The notes under the pieces: model-generated | Databases searched by the model: none | Seen by the model: the letters and a program-made list of their open reading frames with translations, nothing else | What the model was told of the DNA's origin: nothing | Assembly (NCBI GenBank): GCA_003640385.1 | Contig: RCAB01000026.1 | Location: forward strand, 241,850-305,849 | Length of the DNA: 64,000 nucleotides | Origin: Setaria digitata | Taxonomy: Eukaryota; Nematoda; Chromadorea; Rhabditida; Setariidae | Direction of reading: 5' to 3' | Shown: positions 11,022 to 25,200 of the stretch, piece by piece | Position numbering within the stretch: position 1 is the first letter of the stretch | How the letters are laid out: each line of letters starts with the position of its first letter | Translations under genes and position numbers: made by a program

Positions 11022-14000
11022 TATGGAAAAAAGCGTAAAAACAGTATAAGGCTAAATGGTTCTACCGTATCTTTTTTATGCTTTCCCTTCAACTTTAAAC
11101 TTCTCTATATGAGATGTTTTGTAATCTTAGTTTGTACATTCTCAAATTAGAACTGAACTAAGAAAAAAAAAGATGACATCTCATCCTTTCAGTTATTCCA
11201 TTATTTTTTTCGTAGAATATTTTGTTTATATCAAATCCTTGTGTATAGTAATCATGTTCCAGGAATGTTTTATGTTTTGCTTATTTGAACCGCACATTTC
11301 ATCATATATATTGGATATAGGATCTCATTAATTTCATATACTTCATATACATTGATTATTTATTTTGTTGTCATGTATGTCATAAATTAATCGTTTGTGT
11401 AATAAAAATTTGACATTATAACCGAAATAAAATTTGTAGAATTTTGAAGAAGAAATAAGCTGAATCTTTTTACCGAATGTTGTTTCAGCCTAAACAAGTC
11501 CATATCTTTTAATAACCGAGTTTTAATCACTAAAAGGTAGTGGTGATCAAGTTGAGTGATTTTCGTCTTTTCATATGAGTTGAAAGTTCCGTGTTGGAGG
11601 CAGAGAATGGTACCATTTTCACCTGCACACCACTTTGCTGTACTTTTCTGCTTACTTCAGCTAACCACCAATTCTATTTGTCCTACTTCCAAGTTATGTC
11701 ATAAAAACTTTGAAGGTCTTAAATTCTACAATTTTTTTTTTAAACATTTTAGTAGTACTGAACAAGTGAAGTTGGTGATCTATTACACTCAATGTCCGAT
11801 GCGTTATGTAGTATGGCTAATCTAAAATGCATAAGAATTACTCTTAAGTTGTTTTCAAAGCAATTGTGAAGACGTGGTATACATGTTAATATTATTTGGA
11901 TTGAGTGAAATGAATTAGAACAAAATCATGTCTTGAGTCGTAGAGCATAATGTTCAGTATTTCTTTTAAAAAAAAGGTAGCTAAGATTACATGAGGACTT
12001 CTGTATTTTAATTATGATTACCTCGGTAAATTTTGTAAGACGATCTCAATAATAAGTTTGTTTTTGATTTTTTTGATCTTGAAAAGTTTGTTTTTGATTG
12101 ACACAACCGCAAGCTAACCATGGAATTAACATTTAAATGGGCCTTTTCAGCAAGTTCATGCTCTTCTTGTCAGTAACTTATGATTAATGCTTTTTTTTCA
12201 AGTTTCTATTCCTAACCGATTTCAGCATTTCCAATTAGTTTCTCGACAAGAAGAAATCGTCCGAAAAGGTCCGGAGATGTAAAGATAAGAAACGAAACTT
12301 GGATTTTCTGATAAACTAAATACTCACCTGCTGCTATATACCCAACATATTTTATCCAACAATCATCAGAAGTTTCGCCGTCCGATTAATCGATTTTGAT
12401 TAATTCTCACTGTTATAAGTCGCAATCATTCTAAGTCTGATTGACGAAAGCGTGGAGTTCACGATGCAATCAAAAAAAAAAAAAGAAAAAACACATGAAT
12501 CTAGCCAGCAAATCACTGCATTGAATGTTCCCACAGTTTAAAAAACTGTTCAGTCTTTCTGATTTCACATATCGGCTACCGGAGCTTTCCAAGTTGGCCT
12601 TGTTCAGTTGTTTTTCCACGATGTTATAATTTAAAATTGCTGATACTATGATTAAGCTTCTCTTGAATTACTTCGTCACTTAGTGGCTCTCATCATGATA
12701 ATGATGAAATGAATTAAACACGAAAATTCAATTTTTTGAAACAACTAAAGCTCACAACATATTCTGCTACTCTTCCCCTAGCATTCCTTTCAGCAATTTC
12801 AGCGTCACTTTCAAAGCATTCCTGAATTATCTAAACTAAACTTGACATTTTCTGAACTTTTTTCCCTGCACCATATGTCTCAAAAATCCAAAGAATATGA
12901 GAAAGAATATGAACAAGTCAGTATAGGTATATACATTACATTTGCAGTTGCAGTATGCTGCAGTAATACTTCGAGTGGTCTTCCGTATCATTACAGTGAT
13001 ATGAATTTGAGCAAGCATCTGTCCAATCTAATTTTAACTAATCTATGAGATCTCTACTTGCTTCCTATTCATTCACTCATCTCATCCTTAACGTACCGTT
13101 TTCAGTCCTTCTTAGCTTAATTAAATTTGCCATTTAATTAATTTCTAACAGAACTGTTTAGCATCAGTAGGAATAATTTTCGAATAACAAACACTATTTT
13201 CTTTTTTTTTTGTCCAATTTGTTTGGTTTTGGTTTTGATAAATGAAGCAAAGATCCTCGAATGGCTTTTATCTTTAGGCTCAGAAGTTTTATCACACTAT
13301 TAGATATATTTATGATAATTTCAATTATTAACCAGAACACAAAATGCATCCACCTTCCGTGATGCACATTAATGTAATTAATCAATAATTAAAAATTATT
13401 TAAAATTGTTCCAGGCATGAAATTTCGACTAAAGATTTGCTAATGTAATATTTTTTCTTGATTTACAATTACATTAGCAAGGATATTGATTATTTCCTGA
13501 TTAATTTATGCTTTTATGGTAAAAAATTCAGTGATAAATAAGCAGCTGACTGCTGAGAGCTTATTCAGATAAACGAAGTGCTGCTAATTCATTAACGTTA
13601 ACGATTTTTCAAAAAATTTAGTAATTTTTACTAATCAGCAGCAACTCAAACTAAACGACATCTGTTAGTAGCTGCAATGCCATGAAAGGTCCCGGGAGTT
13701 ACGAGAGAGATAAGCTTAGTTGATTACTTCATCTTCAGCTGTTTCCAGGAGAGGAAGAGGCATCCAAGATGACAATGGCTTTATTCGCGAATAAAACATT
13801 ACTTAGCCTCATCAGGACCATTTGTTCTCTCTGTGTGTCTCTCTTCGAGAATGAATTGTGTCAGAATGAAAGAGACTGTCTGATGACAGCCTTCTCACAA
13901 TTCTTGACAAACATTCTGCAGTCGGGAATGTTATGCAGAAAAGCTTATTTTCCCGAAAAATACTAGACTGAACTCAAGTCTCAAGTCTCCTAGAAATGGA

Positions 14001-14277
14001 GCTGTTTAACGATGGCAGAAGCGAAGAGAAGAGACGAGGAGAGCGAACAAAAGTTGTTATCTAGGGTCGAGAGTGTTAAGAGATCAGGCTCTGGCTCGAA
14101 CTACTCTCACTATCACTATGAAGACAAGCATGCAGACTGCATGTCACACTGCTTTCCCAACTGCGAGAGAATTAGGGAATCAACTGCATGTTAGCAGGCA
14201 CACGTTTGCATGCTTGCATGCTAAATAGGTCTACGTCTAATCTCTCCTAGTCCGACCCTTCTCACTACACTTTATAA
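11022..14277. other. Gene-poor stretch downstream of the coiled-coil gene
   Basis: I find no convincing exon chain on either strand. It holds the likely 3'UTR of the upstream gene (AATAAA at 11401 and ATAAAA-rich sequence to about 11440), A/T-rich sequence and short open frames without splice support. Confidence 0.5.
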
Positions 14278-14288
14278 TACATATAATA

Positions 14289-14322
14289 TACATGTGTATG
14301 TGTGTACATACACTACATACAC

Positions 14323-14353
<31 letters not shown>

Positions 14354-14356
14354 CAT
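14289..14356. repeat. Imperfect (CA/TG)n microsatellite
   Basis: Alternating tgtgtatgtgtg then acatacacac blocks run into a pure (AC) tract at about 14331-14354. Simple-sequence repeat; the open frames through it are artefacts of the repeat. Confidence 0.9.
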
Positions 14357-14419
14357 ATTTTCCAGGAGAAAGCATTCTGATGCTTGCTGACTTCTAAAAA
14401 CGATGTTGGCTGAATTGCG

Positions 14420-14485
14420 CTGACTCCCTGAAGGTGAGTATCTGAATCCCTGAAGGTAAATACCTGAATCTCTTAAGTGGGTCTT
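14420..14485. repeat. 22-bp tandem repeat, three degenerating copies
   Basis: Units at 14420-14441, 14442-14463 and 14464-14485 share the core CTGAATCCCTGAAGGTAA. Copies 1 and 2 differ at a few positions; copy 3 is more diverged. No coding context. Confidence 0.75.
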
Positions 14486-17400
14486 TGAATTCCGGATATA
14501 CCCCACTATTCTTTGCAATTATTTATCACTATTTCTGCCTTCCGAGATATACCATTATTTTACTTTTCCTCAAAGTTCTTCCATCTTTCTAAGCTAGTTA
14601 TTTTAAAGTGCTTAGTAACTTATCGACTTTCATAAGAACAATCTGCATCTTCATCGAAAGCAAAATCACCGGAACTACTGACTGCATCTTCAGAACTGTA
14701 CTATTTATCATTAATCATGAGATCGAATCTATATACTTAAGATAGTGTCATCACGATGCTTTGCTTGTCTAACTTGGGTTTCTATATTATTTGTACTAAA
14801 CATGTGTTTATTTTAAATCAAACTTTGTATCTGCCTCAAGTACTCCTTTTTTTTTTTGAAAAATCATAAGCTTGCTGCTTGATCAATGCTTTTTGCAATT
14901 TTATGACTTCATCTTATATTTGCAAATCTCTTTTTTTGATTTAAAAATAGGTGTACAACTATAGGAAAGAGTTACTATCTGAAATGACATATTTCGAAGA
15001 TAACGCTTGAGAGAAGAAGCGATGGGGCAGAATGCTTCTTAGATATGTCTAAGTGCCTTGAACTAATGGTGTTTAAGTCCCTTCCACTACTAATAAATTA
15101 TGTATGTAAGTAATATCCATAAATATTGCTTCGTACATGAATACTTATCACTTATAAACATGTATTAAATGCAAAGCTCATGCCTAGTGCGTTTTTCCGA
15201 CCTATCTTTATATTTGACACATTGACGGTACGATATATGGTGATACAGTAGCGGTGGTACAAGTATCGTACGCGAATGTGTGATACCGTATTTGATAATA
15301 TACCGTAGACAAGATGAATGTTAGAGTATCAGTAAGGTTATGCGAAAGCTAGTTTCGAATTTTAGCCTCATAAGCCTCTTTTGCCCTTTGCCACCTCAGA
15401 CAGACCCATATGCTAATGTGTTTTATTTTTTGTCGTTCGTTGAAAATATATTCATCCATTTCCACTTAAACTATCGCTGCATGCTTGTTACTTCTTTTTT
15501 GTGGCTGAAGAAGGGGATGAGGAGAGAAGAGACTGGTTGAAGCTTGGCTCAAACATCGACCAGAAACAACTCTTTCATCCGGCCGCTTTTTATCAGTCCT
15601 CACTGTCTCGGCTTTTGACTTATTTACAATCCATTTTTCGGCCAAAAAAAGAAAAAAAAAAATGCAATTTTTTAGCCAATCTAATGTGGCCAAGAATTAC
15701 TTCCTTCCACTTATAACGATGAAAATATATTTTCTTTGTAACTTAAAAAGTTTTCTTTATTCGCTAATTTCGTTCGCTTATTTTCCTTGCTTACTGTGAG
15801 CCAATCATTACTTCATTAATAATAAAGAACTTAAGGGGAAATAAGTTTGTCAAGTTTTAAAATTCTAAATATTGAAATGGATTGTCATATAAGCATTTTA
15901 AAATTCGATTTTCGACAATATATATTGCTACTGTTTTGCTTCATTAACTAATAAGTAAACCACGTAATTTATAAGCAGAAGGTACCATTCTTTTTTTGAT
16001 GTTACTCAATGAAGAGTACTACTATAGGAGAACAAAACTCAATTTGTGTACCTCCCCCCTGGGCATTCCATAATTATTTACCCCAAAAATTGCAATTATT
16101 TTGTCATATGTCACCGAATTCAAGGAAATGCATCTTGAATGATTTTCCTACACTCATGACCTCATGAAGCGGTGAAATTTGCTGCAGTACTTTACAAATT
16201 TAGAAAAAAGAGCATTTGGTCTTCAGAAGAATTCTTAAAATTCCAAAATTTATTTCACACTAATTTCATTATTATCATTCATTGATTGTTTCATTTTATT
16301 ATCATTTATTTTATCAACAAGCAAGCCTTTGCATCAGAAAACTTCAGCAATTACAGGAAATCATTCTGTCCGTTTAAATTTTGATATGCATCTCCAGTAT
16401 TATTCCAAGAAGAAGATAACCATTTGCAGTTTTATTTATACTAACTACTTATCATTAAATTGAAGATAAATTGAAAACTTATTTGCAATGAGTTTCATTT
16501 CTCAGTGTTGTGCAGTTGAGATTTTATGCAATATTAAAGAGCGGGTTTTGAGGGATTTTCAATTTCACTTTCTTCCACCTCTTATTTCATTTATCTCCTA
16601 GGAATCTTAAGAAATTAATGAGTTCATTTGCTTTCTAGAACACAGTTTGAATTGCTTAAGATAAGCAGCTTAAGCCACCTTTCTAAGACTGAATTTGGCC
16701 CATTAACAGTCTATGAAATGAAAGAAGTTTTGCAATTGGGATCTTAAACTTCCTTCCAATTCCTTCTATTACACTCTTCCCGTTATCTTCTCGGCACGAA
16801 AATTGACTTAGTTGAATGGGAGAGATTATTTCCGGTAGTTTGTAAATCTCATTCAGTTTTCCACACAATAAGGTGCAAGTGAAGAGGCAAGACTAAAGTT
16901 TGTTCAATTTTCCACTGACCAATACCATTCCTGACTCAGTCTGTGCTATCATCGAATGTTAGTATTTAATCAAATCTATTATGAAATTCGTTTGGTTTCA
17001 AATGAATTTGCTTCCGTAAAAACATTAATTTCAAAATTCTCCCTAGGCGCTCCTATTGATTTCTTTTTTCCACTAAAACATAGTCTTGACCAGTCAGAAC
17101 AAAATAAGCACAAAGCAGAGTAGGGTGTTTATTTTGCAAGAGAAGTCAGTTATGCATCACCTGGTTGCACTGCTTTTTGCTCGCTTATCACCAAATAGAT
17201 TGATAAGACTGTCTCATTACTTGTCAGTTTATCACACTTCCAACAATCGATTTTCAATTGTATGTTTCAGTAGCAGTTGGAGTAATTTTCCAGGAGCCAA
17301 ACTCACCTGTTGATTTACATCCAAAACTTTCAAAGTCGCTTGCTGTCTCGTTACTTGGTACACTTTTCTCCGTTTTGGTTGCAGATGATTTTTTTTTTTT

Positions 17401-19360
17401 TAATTTTATTTTAACAAATACTTCTATTTTTCGACCGACGATTTGAATGACATAATTGCCAGTAACGTTAATTCTGAGAGATTGGAATAGTTTTAGAACC
17501 TAATTTAACTATAAACACTTGTAAATCTGCTCGTATATCATTTTCAATGTTTAGCTACTTCTTTAATTTCTGTAAGAATTTGCCTGAACAATTTAAAATG
17601 ATAAATTAAGAGATTGATATTGGCTTGAGTGATGCTTTTAATGGAGCGAATAACCCAAAATCGCTGTCACCATGGTTCTTCAAATCAATTTTAGTTGTCC
17701 TAACATCCTACTTTATTCTTTTTTATTCGGCAATTTTAAATTCGCCTGTCTTTAAACAGTAAGTAAAATTGTCCATTAATGTTCACTGCATCGGTGAAGT
17801 ACCAGTGGATGTGATCATTATCAATCTATTACCTCTTGTCCACTAGTCAAAAGAAAAAGTTTCAATCTTTTCGAGGAATTTTGAATGCGATCCTCCGTGC
17901 AAACATAAATTAAATTATTTTAAATTTCAATGTTACCCAAAACAAGTAGATGTCTGATGGTGGAGGAACTCGAAAAGTTTGAACCAGAATAGGCCAATTG
18001 TGTCAAGCTAGGCTAGTTCAGAGATAGGGCAGCAAACCTATGATTTATTTGGCTGAATAAAAGTTTGTGAATACCCCGGGGATCTTTTGTCCACAAAATG
18101 CGTCCCGTTTATTCCCTCTTTTTCGCCTCAATCCATTTTACCAACGCAGATTGCTTCTTCTGCTTACACAGTTCCAATATTGAAGGCCATACTAATATTG
18201 CTATATAGAGGAAGAACTCGAGGATTCAGTAGTCCACAAACTGGATTGGACAAGCCAAACCTAAGTTGGGTCAAGTCAGTATATTCTTCCAATTTATATT
18301 TTCCGGGCCTTCTCTTAGTTTAGTTCGGTTTTTCCATGTCAAATTTAGGCTCAGATTTTTCAGTTTAATAAGTGCCCAGTCGTCCCTTAATCTTTTCCAT
18401 ACTTTACGAGTGCTTTTATCATTTCAACTTCATAAAGCAATTCGTTCCAACTCATCGCTGTTAAAAACCAAATCCGAGAATGAGTCGGATAAGGTTAAAC
18501 AAATTAGAATTATTAAAGGAGGTATTTCAATTAAGTAACTGCTACTAAATTGTTTCTTTTGTAAAGTTCGAGAAATTTCTGGCGGGTATTTGAAGCAAAT
18601 TGCTAATTTTCCCGTTTCAGTAAAACTTCAGAAGAATAAGCTAATAAGAAGAGAATAACAGAAGTGTAAGTTGAAGTTCACCTTAATATCGTACTAGTAA
18701 AGATTTCAATTCAGTGGTTTCCATAATATATGATTTATACTTGTTACTTGTATAGTTTGAACTTTTAAAATGTGTCTTCAGGAAAGTCTATGACAAAATA
18801 TATTTGTCTAGATAAAGATAACTCTGCCATTCAGAATAGTGCAGTTCCATTTTCTTGTTTTTTTTTTTTTCTCCAACGACTTATCATATCAGGACTAGTT
18901 TTTCAGGTTTTTATTTTTATTTTTTTATATCCTTCTGCATTCAGTCTTGCATCGCTATATTATTTGGATTGGAACGTCACACTGCGTGTTACCGCGATAT
19001 GAAATCCCCCGGGAGGATTTCATCCATCAAGATGCGTCCCGGCAAAAGTACGTTATCAAATGTGTTCTGTTATTGATGGTCTAAAAATTTTCGAACTTTG
19101 CAAAGATAAGGCCTAGTACGTGATCAAAAAGTAAAAGAATAAATAGTGTGGTCTAGTCAGTACATTATGTCACATAAGTAGGCATCACAGCGAGGAATAA
19201 ATTTGAGGGATAAGCCGAACTGTTAGTTTGCCTGAAGTGTTAATGACGGCCGCCTTGCAGGATGAATAATTTTGCAATCTTGCAGTCTTAACCAGCAAGG
19301 AATGGCCCTACTAGTTCATTCTTCTTTATGGCCCAGTCATGAACACATAAACACCTACCC
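14486..19360. other. Gene-poor A/T-rich stretch
   Basis: No exon chain, RNA gene or transposon terminus that I can support. Short open frames occur on both strands but lack splice signals, codon bias or recognisable motifs. Confidence 0.45.
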
Positions 19361-19379
19361 ATTCACCCACCCACCCACC

Positions 19380-19420
<41 letters not shown>

Positions 19421-19433
19421 ACACACACACACA
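19361..19433. repeat. Compound (CCCA)n-(CA)n microsatellite
   Basis: About seven CCCA/CCAC units (19361-19390) pass directly into (CA)n with one interruption (cacagacaca). Pure simple sequence. Confidence 0.92.
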
Positions 19434-21821
19434 ATATGTGTATATATACAGGAGCACAGGTGATACTACCTGGAAAATTCTGTTCCATTCCGAAATTCTC
19501 TCATTTCTAGAAGATGGGAATATTTTCCATATTTCATTAGCTTCCATTAGCCAACCACTTAGAGTGTTGTTTATATCGGAGAATCTGAATATATTTCTTT
19601 TTTTTTTTAAGAATATTTAAAGAGAGATTGCTTCATCGCCATTCATATACCCACTAGAATATTAGAGAAGACTTACGGAATTCCCTGCACTGCTACCTCA
19701 GTTTTCTCTCAATGGCACAGCGCTGGATTTACGAAGGTAAGCATACCTGGCTACTAATTAGCTATGAATTTTGAACTTTGACATGAAAGAATCAAATTTG
19801 ATGGACAAATTGATTAGCTTGATGGAATAAGTTCGTTCTTTCTGCTATGTATAAAAGCAGACGCAAAAGTTTGCTTATTTTATTAAGTGGAAGTATTTTT
19901 TTTTGAGTTGCCTGGTGGCATTTGGAAAGCTGCTGAAATGGGTCCTAGGCATGTCTTACGCAGAAAGTAATCATTTCTCCGCTAGGCCATTCGTCATCTT
20001 CAGAGAACTCTCCTCTGCCTTCTCCGAGTGCCATTCAGTCGTCGCAGTCTTTCCCATTGATTTTTCGGACCCTTTTGTCTTTCAACATTTTAAAAAGTTT
20101 TTTTCTTTGCTTTTTTAATTCAGCAATAAATACAGTAAGATCATCTTCTATCTTGACTACCTGTATTACCTAATTAAATTCATACCTGAGTTTCCTGTAG
20201 CAATCCAGCTTCTTTTCAAATTGTAGATGTGCCTTGGTAGTGCAAGTGTCGTTCACGTTATTTAGCACGAGAAGTGGCCTTGGGACCAAGACTGGAATGA
20301 ATGCTCGTCCAACTTTTCAGTCGAATTTCACTCCCTCTTAATTTCAATTTCACTCCTTTTAATGAATGAACTAGATGGACATTATGTCCACTTCTCTAGC
20401 TTGTTATTAATTTCGTCTCCTCAGGCTTCCTATCGACTTTTCTTTCCCATCTTCATACACTTTGTATCGATTATACGATTACTCTAGAAATGTCTGAAAG
20501 TATCTTTTCAAGTTTGCTTCTTTACAAAGCACATCAAGTATTGATTCATTTTTCAGCTCAATTGTCTAAAAAAATTTTATAAAAATTTAATTGAATTGTA
20601 TTAAAAACAAAAAGAGTGCGTTGAAGAATCGAACATTTCTCATCTATCCTATGAGTGACAACTTGAGTCAAACTATTTTTGAAGTATTTCATTTTTGGCT
20701 CCACTATTATTGCCACTAGTGAGTGGTATTTCTAAATTTTATTGCAAATTTTTGCTTCCTGTTTGCTTACTAAAATGCATTTTTGTCTAAACAATGCTCG
20801 ATAAGACTAGCTCAGTTTATCAGGAGTGCACAATTTAGTTCTAGAAGCAATCGCTTCTGCTTCTGATTCCAAATTTGGTTCACTAACCAGTAGCCAGCAG
20901 GATTTGCAAATAAAAATTGAATTGATAGAAGAAATTTTTGTGAATTTCGCAAACCAACTTTTCTTTAAACTTCTCACCAAGGAAATGATGAGGTGAATAT
21001 GAAGTGAAACAGAACAGAATTTCACGCATCTCATTTCAGTTACAATTTTTTCGAAACAATTCTTTAAGCAACACTCTGCACACTGTTTCTATTAACTACT
21101 TTTTTTTTTCACTTCAAGTTAGTGCGCCTTTTAATTCAACTTAAATCTTGATTGTGATTCTCGGTCATAGCAGATCCTACGGATATATTTGTGAACAGTT
21201 TAATCAGTCTGATTATTTGCTTCCGCCTCCAAATGTGTACATTTGTCGGGCGAAAAGAAAAAGAAATAAATTGATATTCGAAGTTTTCATTATTGAAACT
21301 ACTGTTTGAAACAAAATGTCAGTTTTGATAATGTCCTTTTAAAAATGCTTGGAAACGTTATATCGCTTATCTTGTTATGCGGCGATGCGAGGTGGAATCT
21401 GTTTCTGAAACAGGATAGGCCATCATAGTCCCAGAAGATTTAAGCAAACACTGCTTTCACAGTTTTAGCCAGATGGTCTAAGCTTCTGACAGCTTTTTCG
21501 AAACTAAAAAAAAAGAAAAAAAATTGACTACCGGAATTCCAGGCCTATTTCAAAAAGTTCATCTGCGAATGTATGATTAATTTAGCACTAAGCGATTAGT
21601 ATGCTTAATAACCAAACAGATTCGAGAGTAATTGTGATTCGAATCAGACCCATACTGCTGTTTAAGCTCAGACCAACTCAATGATCTTCCGATGAAAATT
21701 AGATTCGGCCAGTTTCTTTTTTCTTACATTATTCATTAGGAACGACTTCTTCGCTCATCGCAGCATTTCACGACCAATTTGTGAAGTTTAATTTCGATAC
21801 CTTTTTTTTTTCATTTTTCAG
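19434..21821. other. Intergenic sequence upstream of nlf-1
   Basis: No gene supported. It ends in a long pyrimidine tract and CAG at 21819-21821, a good acceptor-like site that could mark the 5' end of the mature nlf-1 transcript. Confidence 0.4.
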
Positions 21822-22272
21822 GTCGTAACAAAAATGGACTGCTTGAAGGGAAGCATTATTATTTACATGCACTAGTTGGCTGCAGAGCTCGAGCCATACA
21901 AGGTTCGTTACAAACAGCGCATCACTAACCTTTCCACTTCTGTCCTTCTCACGTATTTTCCACCACTGATACACGAGCTTTCCTTGTATTCCGCTGAACA
22001 ATCTGCAACTATTCGCGGAAGAAGTGCTATGTTAAATTTTCCTACCTTAAATTTCATAAGCTCATATCAAAATTAGTGAATTCGCAGCAAAACGTTACAC
22101 GTCGTTACCTGTCGCAGAAAACAATACGACATCGACCGTCGAAAGCATCATTCCAGATCTGTTACGGAGTTGCGTGTCCCCATTCAACAATCCAAATCTA
22201 CCAGCTCAGCTCCATCAGCGTCCGCAGCTTCAGCGGTCACGTCGCTAATTGTTTAAATGCGATAATATGTAT

Positions 22273-22292
22273 AGGCGCGCGCAAGCGCGCCA
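22273..22292 (+). promoter_or_regulatory. GC hairpin directly before the nlf-1 start codon
   Basis: GGCGCGC (22274-22280), loop GCAA (22281-22284), GCGCGCC (22285-22291). It is a perfect 7-bp all-GC stem closed by a GNRA tetraloop, ending six bases before ATG 22298. In this A+T-rich DNA such a stem is unlikely by chance. Placed in a 5'UTR it would be expected to slow scanning ribosomes; that role is inferred. Confidence 0.7.
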
Positions 22293-22297
22293 CAACA

Positions 22298-25200
22298 ATG
22301 CATGCCGGGAAAGAAAAAAGACAAAGCAGTACTGCAGTTGAGGTTGCTTCAACTTCAGTTCCTGAGGGTACTGTAGTATCTGTTGGAGCTGATTGCGTGG
22401 CATCGTCATACGGTACAGTACAGTATGATAAGGAGACTTGCATCTGCTGGACGAAATTGCTAAACGATTCTGCCGCCGATAAGACTCAGTTCTGGGACTG
22501 TCAAAAAGTCGCTTGTTGGAAGGCGCAAAGACGGACAAGTTGGAGCCAAACGTTCCGCTGCTGCGGTCCGCAATCTAGTCCGGAAGTAGGCAGTGCTGTA
22601 AAAGAGTTTGAAAACTGTTTGCAGTCGAGTAAATGTCTGTTTGCGAAGAAAGTCATCTCAAGGTCTCATGTCGACAGTTCATCAACATCTGAACAGGAGG
22701 AAGATTGTTGTTACAGCAAGCAGAGAATCATTTATCAGTCATATCGTGACCTCAAGCGTATTTCCACGCAACATTGCAACACTGCCTCACCTCTACCATC
22801 TATTCGTTCTCAGAATCTTCCCATCCACCGTTATCGTTATCAGCAACGAAGCCGGCGCATTTTGTATGCAAATTTAAAATTACTTATTTACTGGCATGCC
22901 TTTTCGCTGTTGGCTTGTTTTGCAGCAACGGGATTATGCGTACGTGCAACCGTTAGTGAATCGTTGCTGAATCTGAATGGCATGAAGCATATGCAAGAGG
23001 ATGTTCCGGATCTTCTGTTTCTACAGCAGTTCTCGAAGCATCTGACATCCATCACCACCAGTGCCACGAATGTTGACCATTCGACATCTACGCGTCCGAA
23101 TCCATTCCTGAGGTATTCACGCTCCACTTCTGTACAACTGGGATTGGCACTGGATTCCGTTTGCTACGTGTGGTCCTCAATTGCACCCCATGATCTGTGT
23201 AAGCTATCACCCTGGGAACGGTATCAGTTTCTTCGCAAACTGTCCGTCTTCAGTCGTGACTGTTTGGAAGAAAATAACATCAAGGCTGCACAGTTATTCC
23301 GTCTCACCTCGAGACTTGTCAATAGCGAAGCGGATCTTCGAATACAGGCCAAATTTCTTCGAGCAAATGCGGAAGGACAGGCCTGTATTTTAGCTCCAGC
23401 AGGTGCTCAACAGTGCCTTTCTTGTTTTCAAAAGGTTCAATCGTTTTTTTTCTCCCACAATTCTCTCTGTCCTGTATGAAAAAAAAGTTACGGAAGCCTT
23501 GTGTAGTTTCCGAGAATTCCTTTGATTGAATGTAAATTTCTCGATTAAAAGTTTTTTTTTCCCGATTCTAGGAGAGAAACAAAAGTTTAATTGCATGAAA
23601 AGGCAAATTCTAAACTTGTTCCTACACTCTTCTAGATTACATCTACTCTCAATGATACAGTCAATCTTTTCATTCAACTTATGTAAGTGAGGGCTGGAGT
23701 AGATTTTGTATGCTGTTTTTGATTGTCCCAATTTCCAGCAATCTTTTGAGTATTCAGTAAAGATGCCTCTGGCTTGTGCAAAGATCTTTTTACTACCTTA
23801 AGTCGATCCTCCTATCGTTTTCATGTGATCTTTGATTGGTTTTTCTATCGATTAGCTATTTGCAATCATTCCAAACAATTCAACACCTTTGATTCTCCTC
23901 TTCAGAAGAAGTTCTTCCGCATTATTTAGATGTTTTGTCAGGTGTTGGATAGAGTAAACATGTTCTAAATGATTTCGTTTTTGCAGGTTGATCGCATTTT
24001 GAAAGAGGTGGACAAAGCATACGAAAAATTTAACCTCACATTACACCGATTTGATTGCATGCTGGCTGTTGATACTGCCAGCGCAACAAGGCCTTTTTCA
24101 CCAAATGGCTCCTGTACTGACTGCAAGGTTAATGTTTCTGAAGTTCAAGTTTTACTAGTTTAGGAATGAAAAGGTCAGATTTTTGAGAGAAGCAATTTAA
24201 ATTATATTTCAAACACTATTATTATTCTCTTACACTGAAGAAGAAATGAACGAAAGAAATTCTCACATAAATGTTTGAATTGCTGTTGGTTGAACAGACA
24301 TCGTAAGCTAATTTCCTCTTCCTCTTTCCTGTCTTCATCTCTTATTTTGCGAAAGAATTTGTTATTTTACATATTTATGTAAAAGCTGAGCTATATATAT
24401 ATGTATAAATATATTCGCCCTGTATATGGTTAATTTTTAAATGAAAATGTATCATTAATTGGAGCTAGTAATTACTTGTGTTTCCCTGTTCCAAAGACTT
24501 TTCTGTCAAGAGCTGATATAATCCGGATGTATTTTTTTGCAGCTTTACTCTCATATCCGATTATATCAGTTATCTTCTGCTTGCTTGAAATTTCCGAATA
24601 ACAGCTAAAATATCGTCGTTGTTCTGTTTCTTAGTCTAAGCCAAATGCTAATGCACTCCCAACGTACTTCTGCAGTTCTATCCCTTCCAAGAAAAGACGT
24701 TGAGGTGCTGGAAATTTTCCCTATCCTTTTCCAGCACAATATGAATTCATTTGTTTTGGATTCGGATGCCCAGCGTACGTGAACGTTAGCGTATAACACT
24801 GCGTGATTTCTCTGATTTCAAGCTGAAGAATTTTGGCTAAATTTTGGTGCACTCACCTTCTTCATTTTCCCAGAGTTCGGAGAAAGTTGATCCACAGAAT
24901 TGCTTCTCTTATTGAGTTTATGTAAACAAATTTGCGCACCCTTCATCCTCTCACTCTCTCTCCGTTCCCTCTTTTTTTCCTATTTCCAATTGATCAATCG
25001 ATTTGAATGATTACTTGCTTATCAGGGAGACTGGAAAAGGTCAAACAGAATGCTGACCCTATATTATGGATGAAACTGTATCATTTATTCGTTACCAGTT
25101 AAGTCCAATTGCCACTGAGAATTTTTCATTACTATTAAGTTTCATGAATGTTTATACTCGCACCCCTTAATCAGAATCAAAACGGATTTCTGAACAAGTT

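Noticed and set aside
15190..15310. Cluster of GGTACGATA / GATACCGTA-like words
   Set aside because: Degenerate and without regular spacing or clean arms; not a convincing repeat or binding-site array.
19326..19547. Val/Cys-repeat and Thr/His-repeat open frames
   Set aside because: Pure products of the (CCCA)n-(CA)n microsatellite.
22237..22538. Two minus-strand open frames opposite nlf-1 exon 1
   Set aside because: Shadows of the real plus-strand exon, with no splice partners or motifs.
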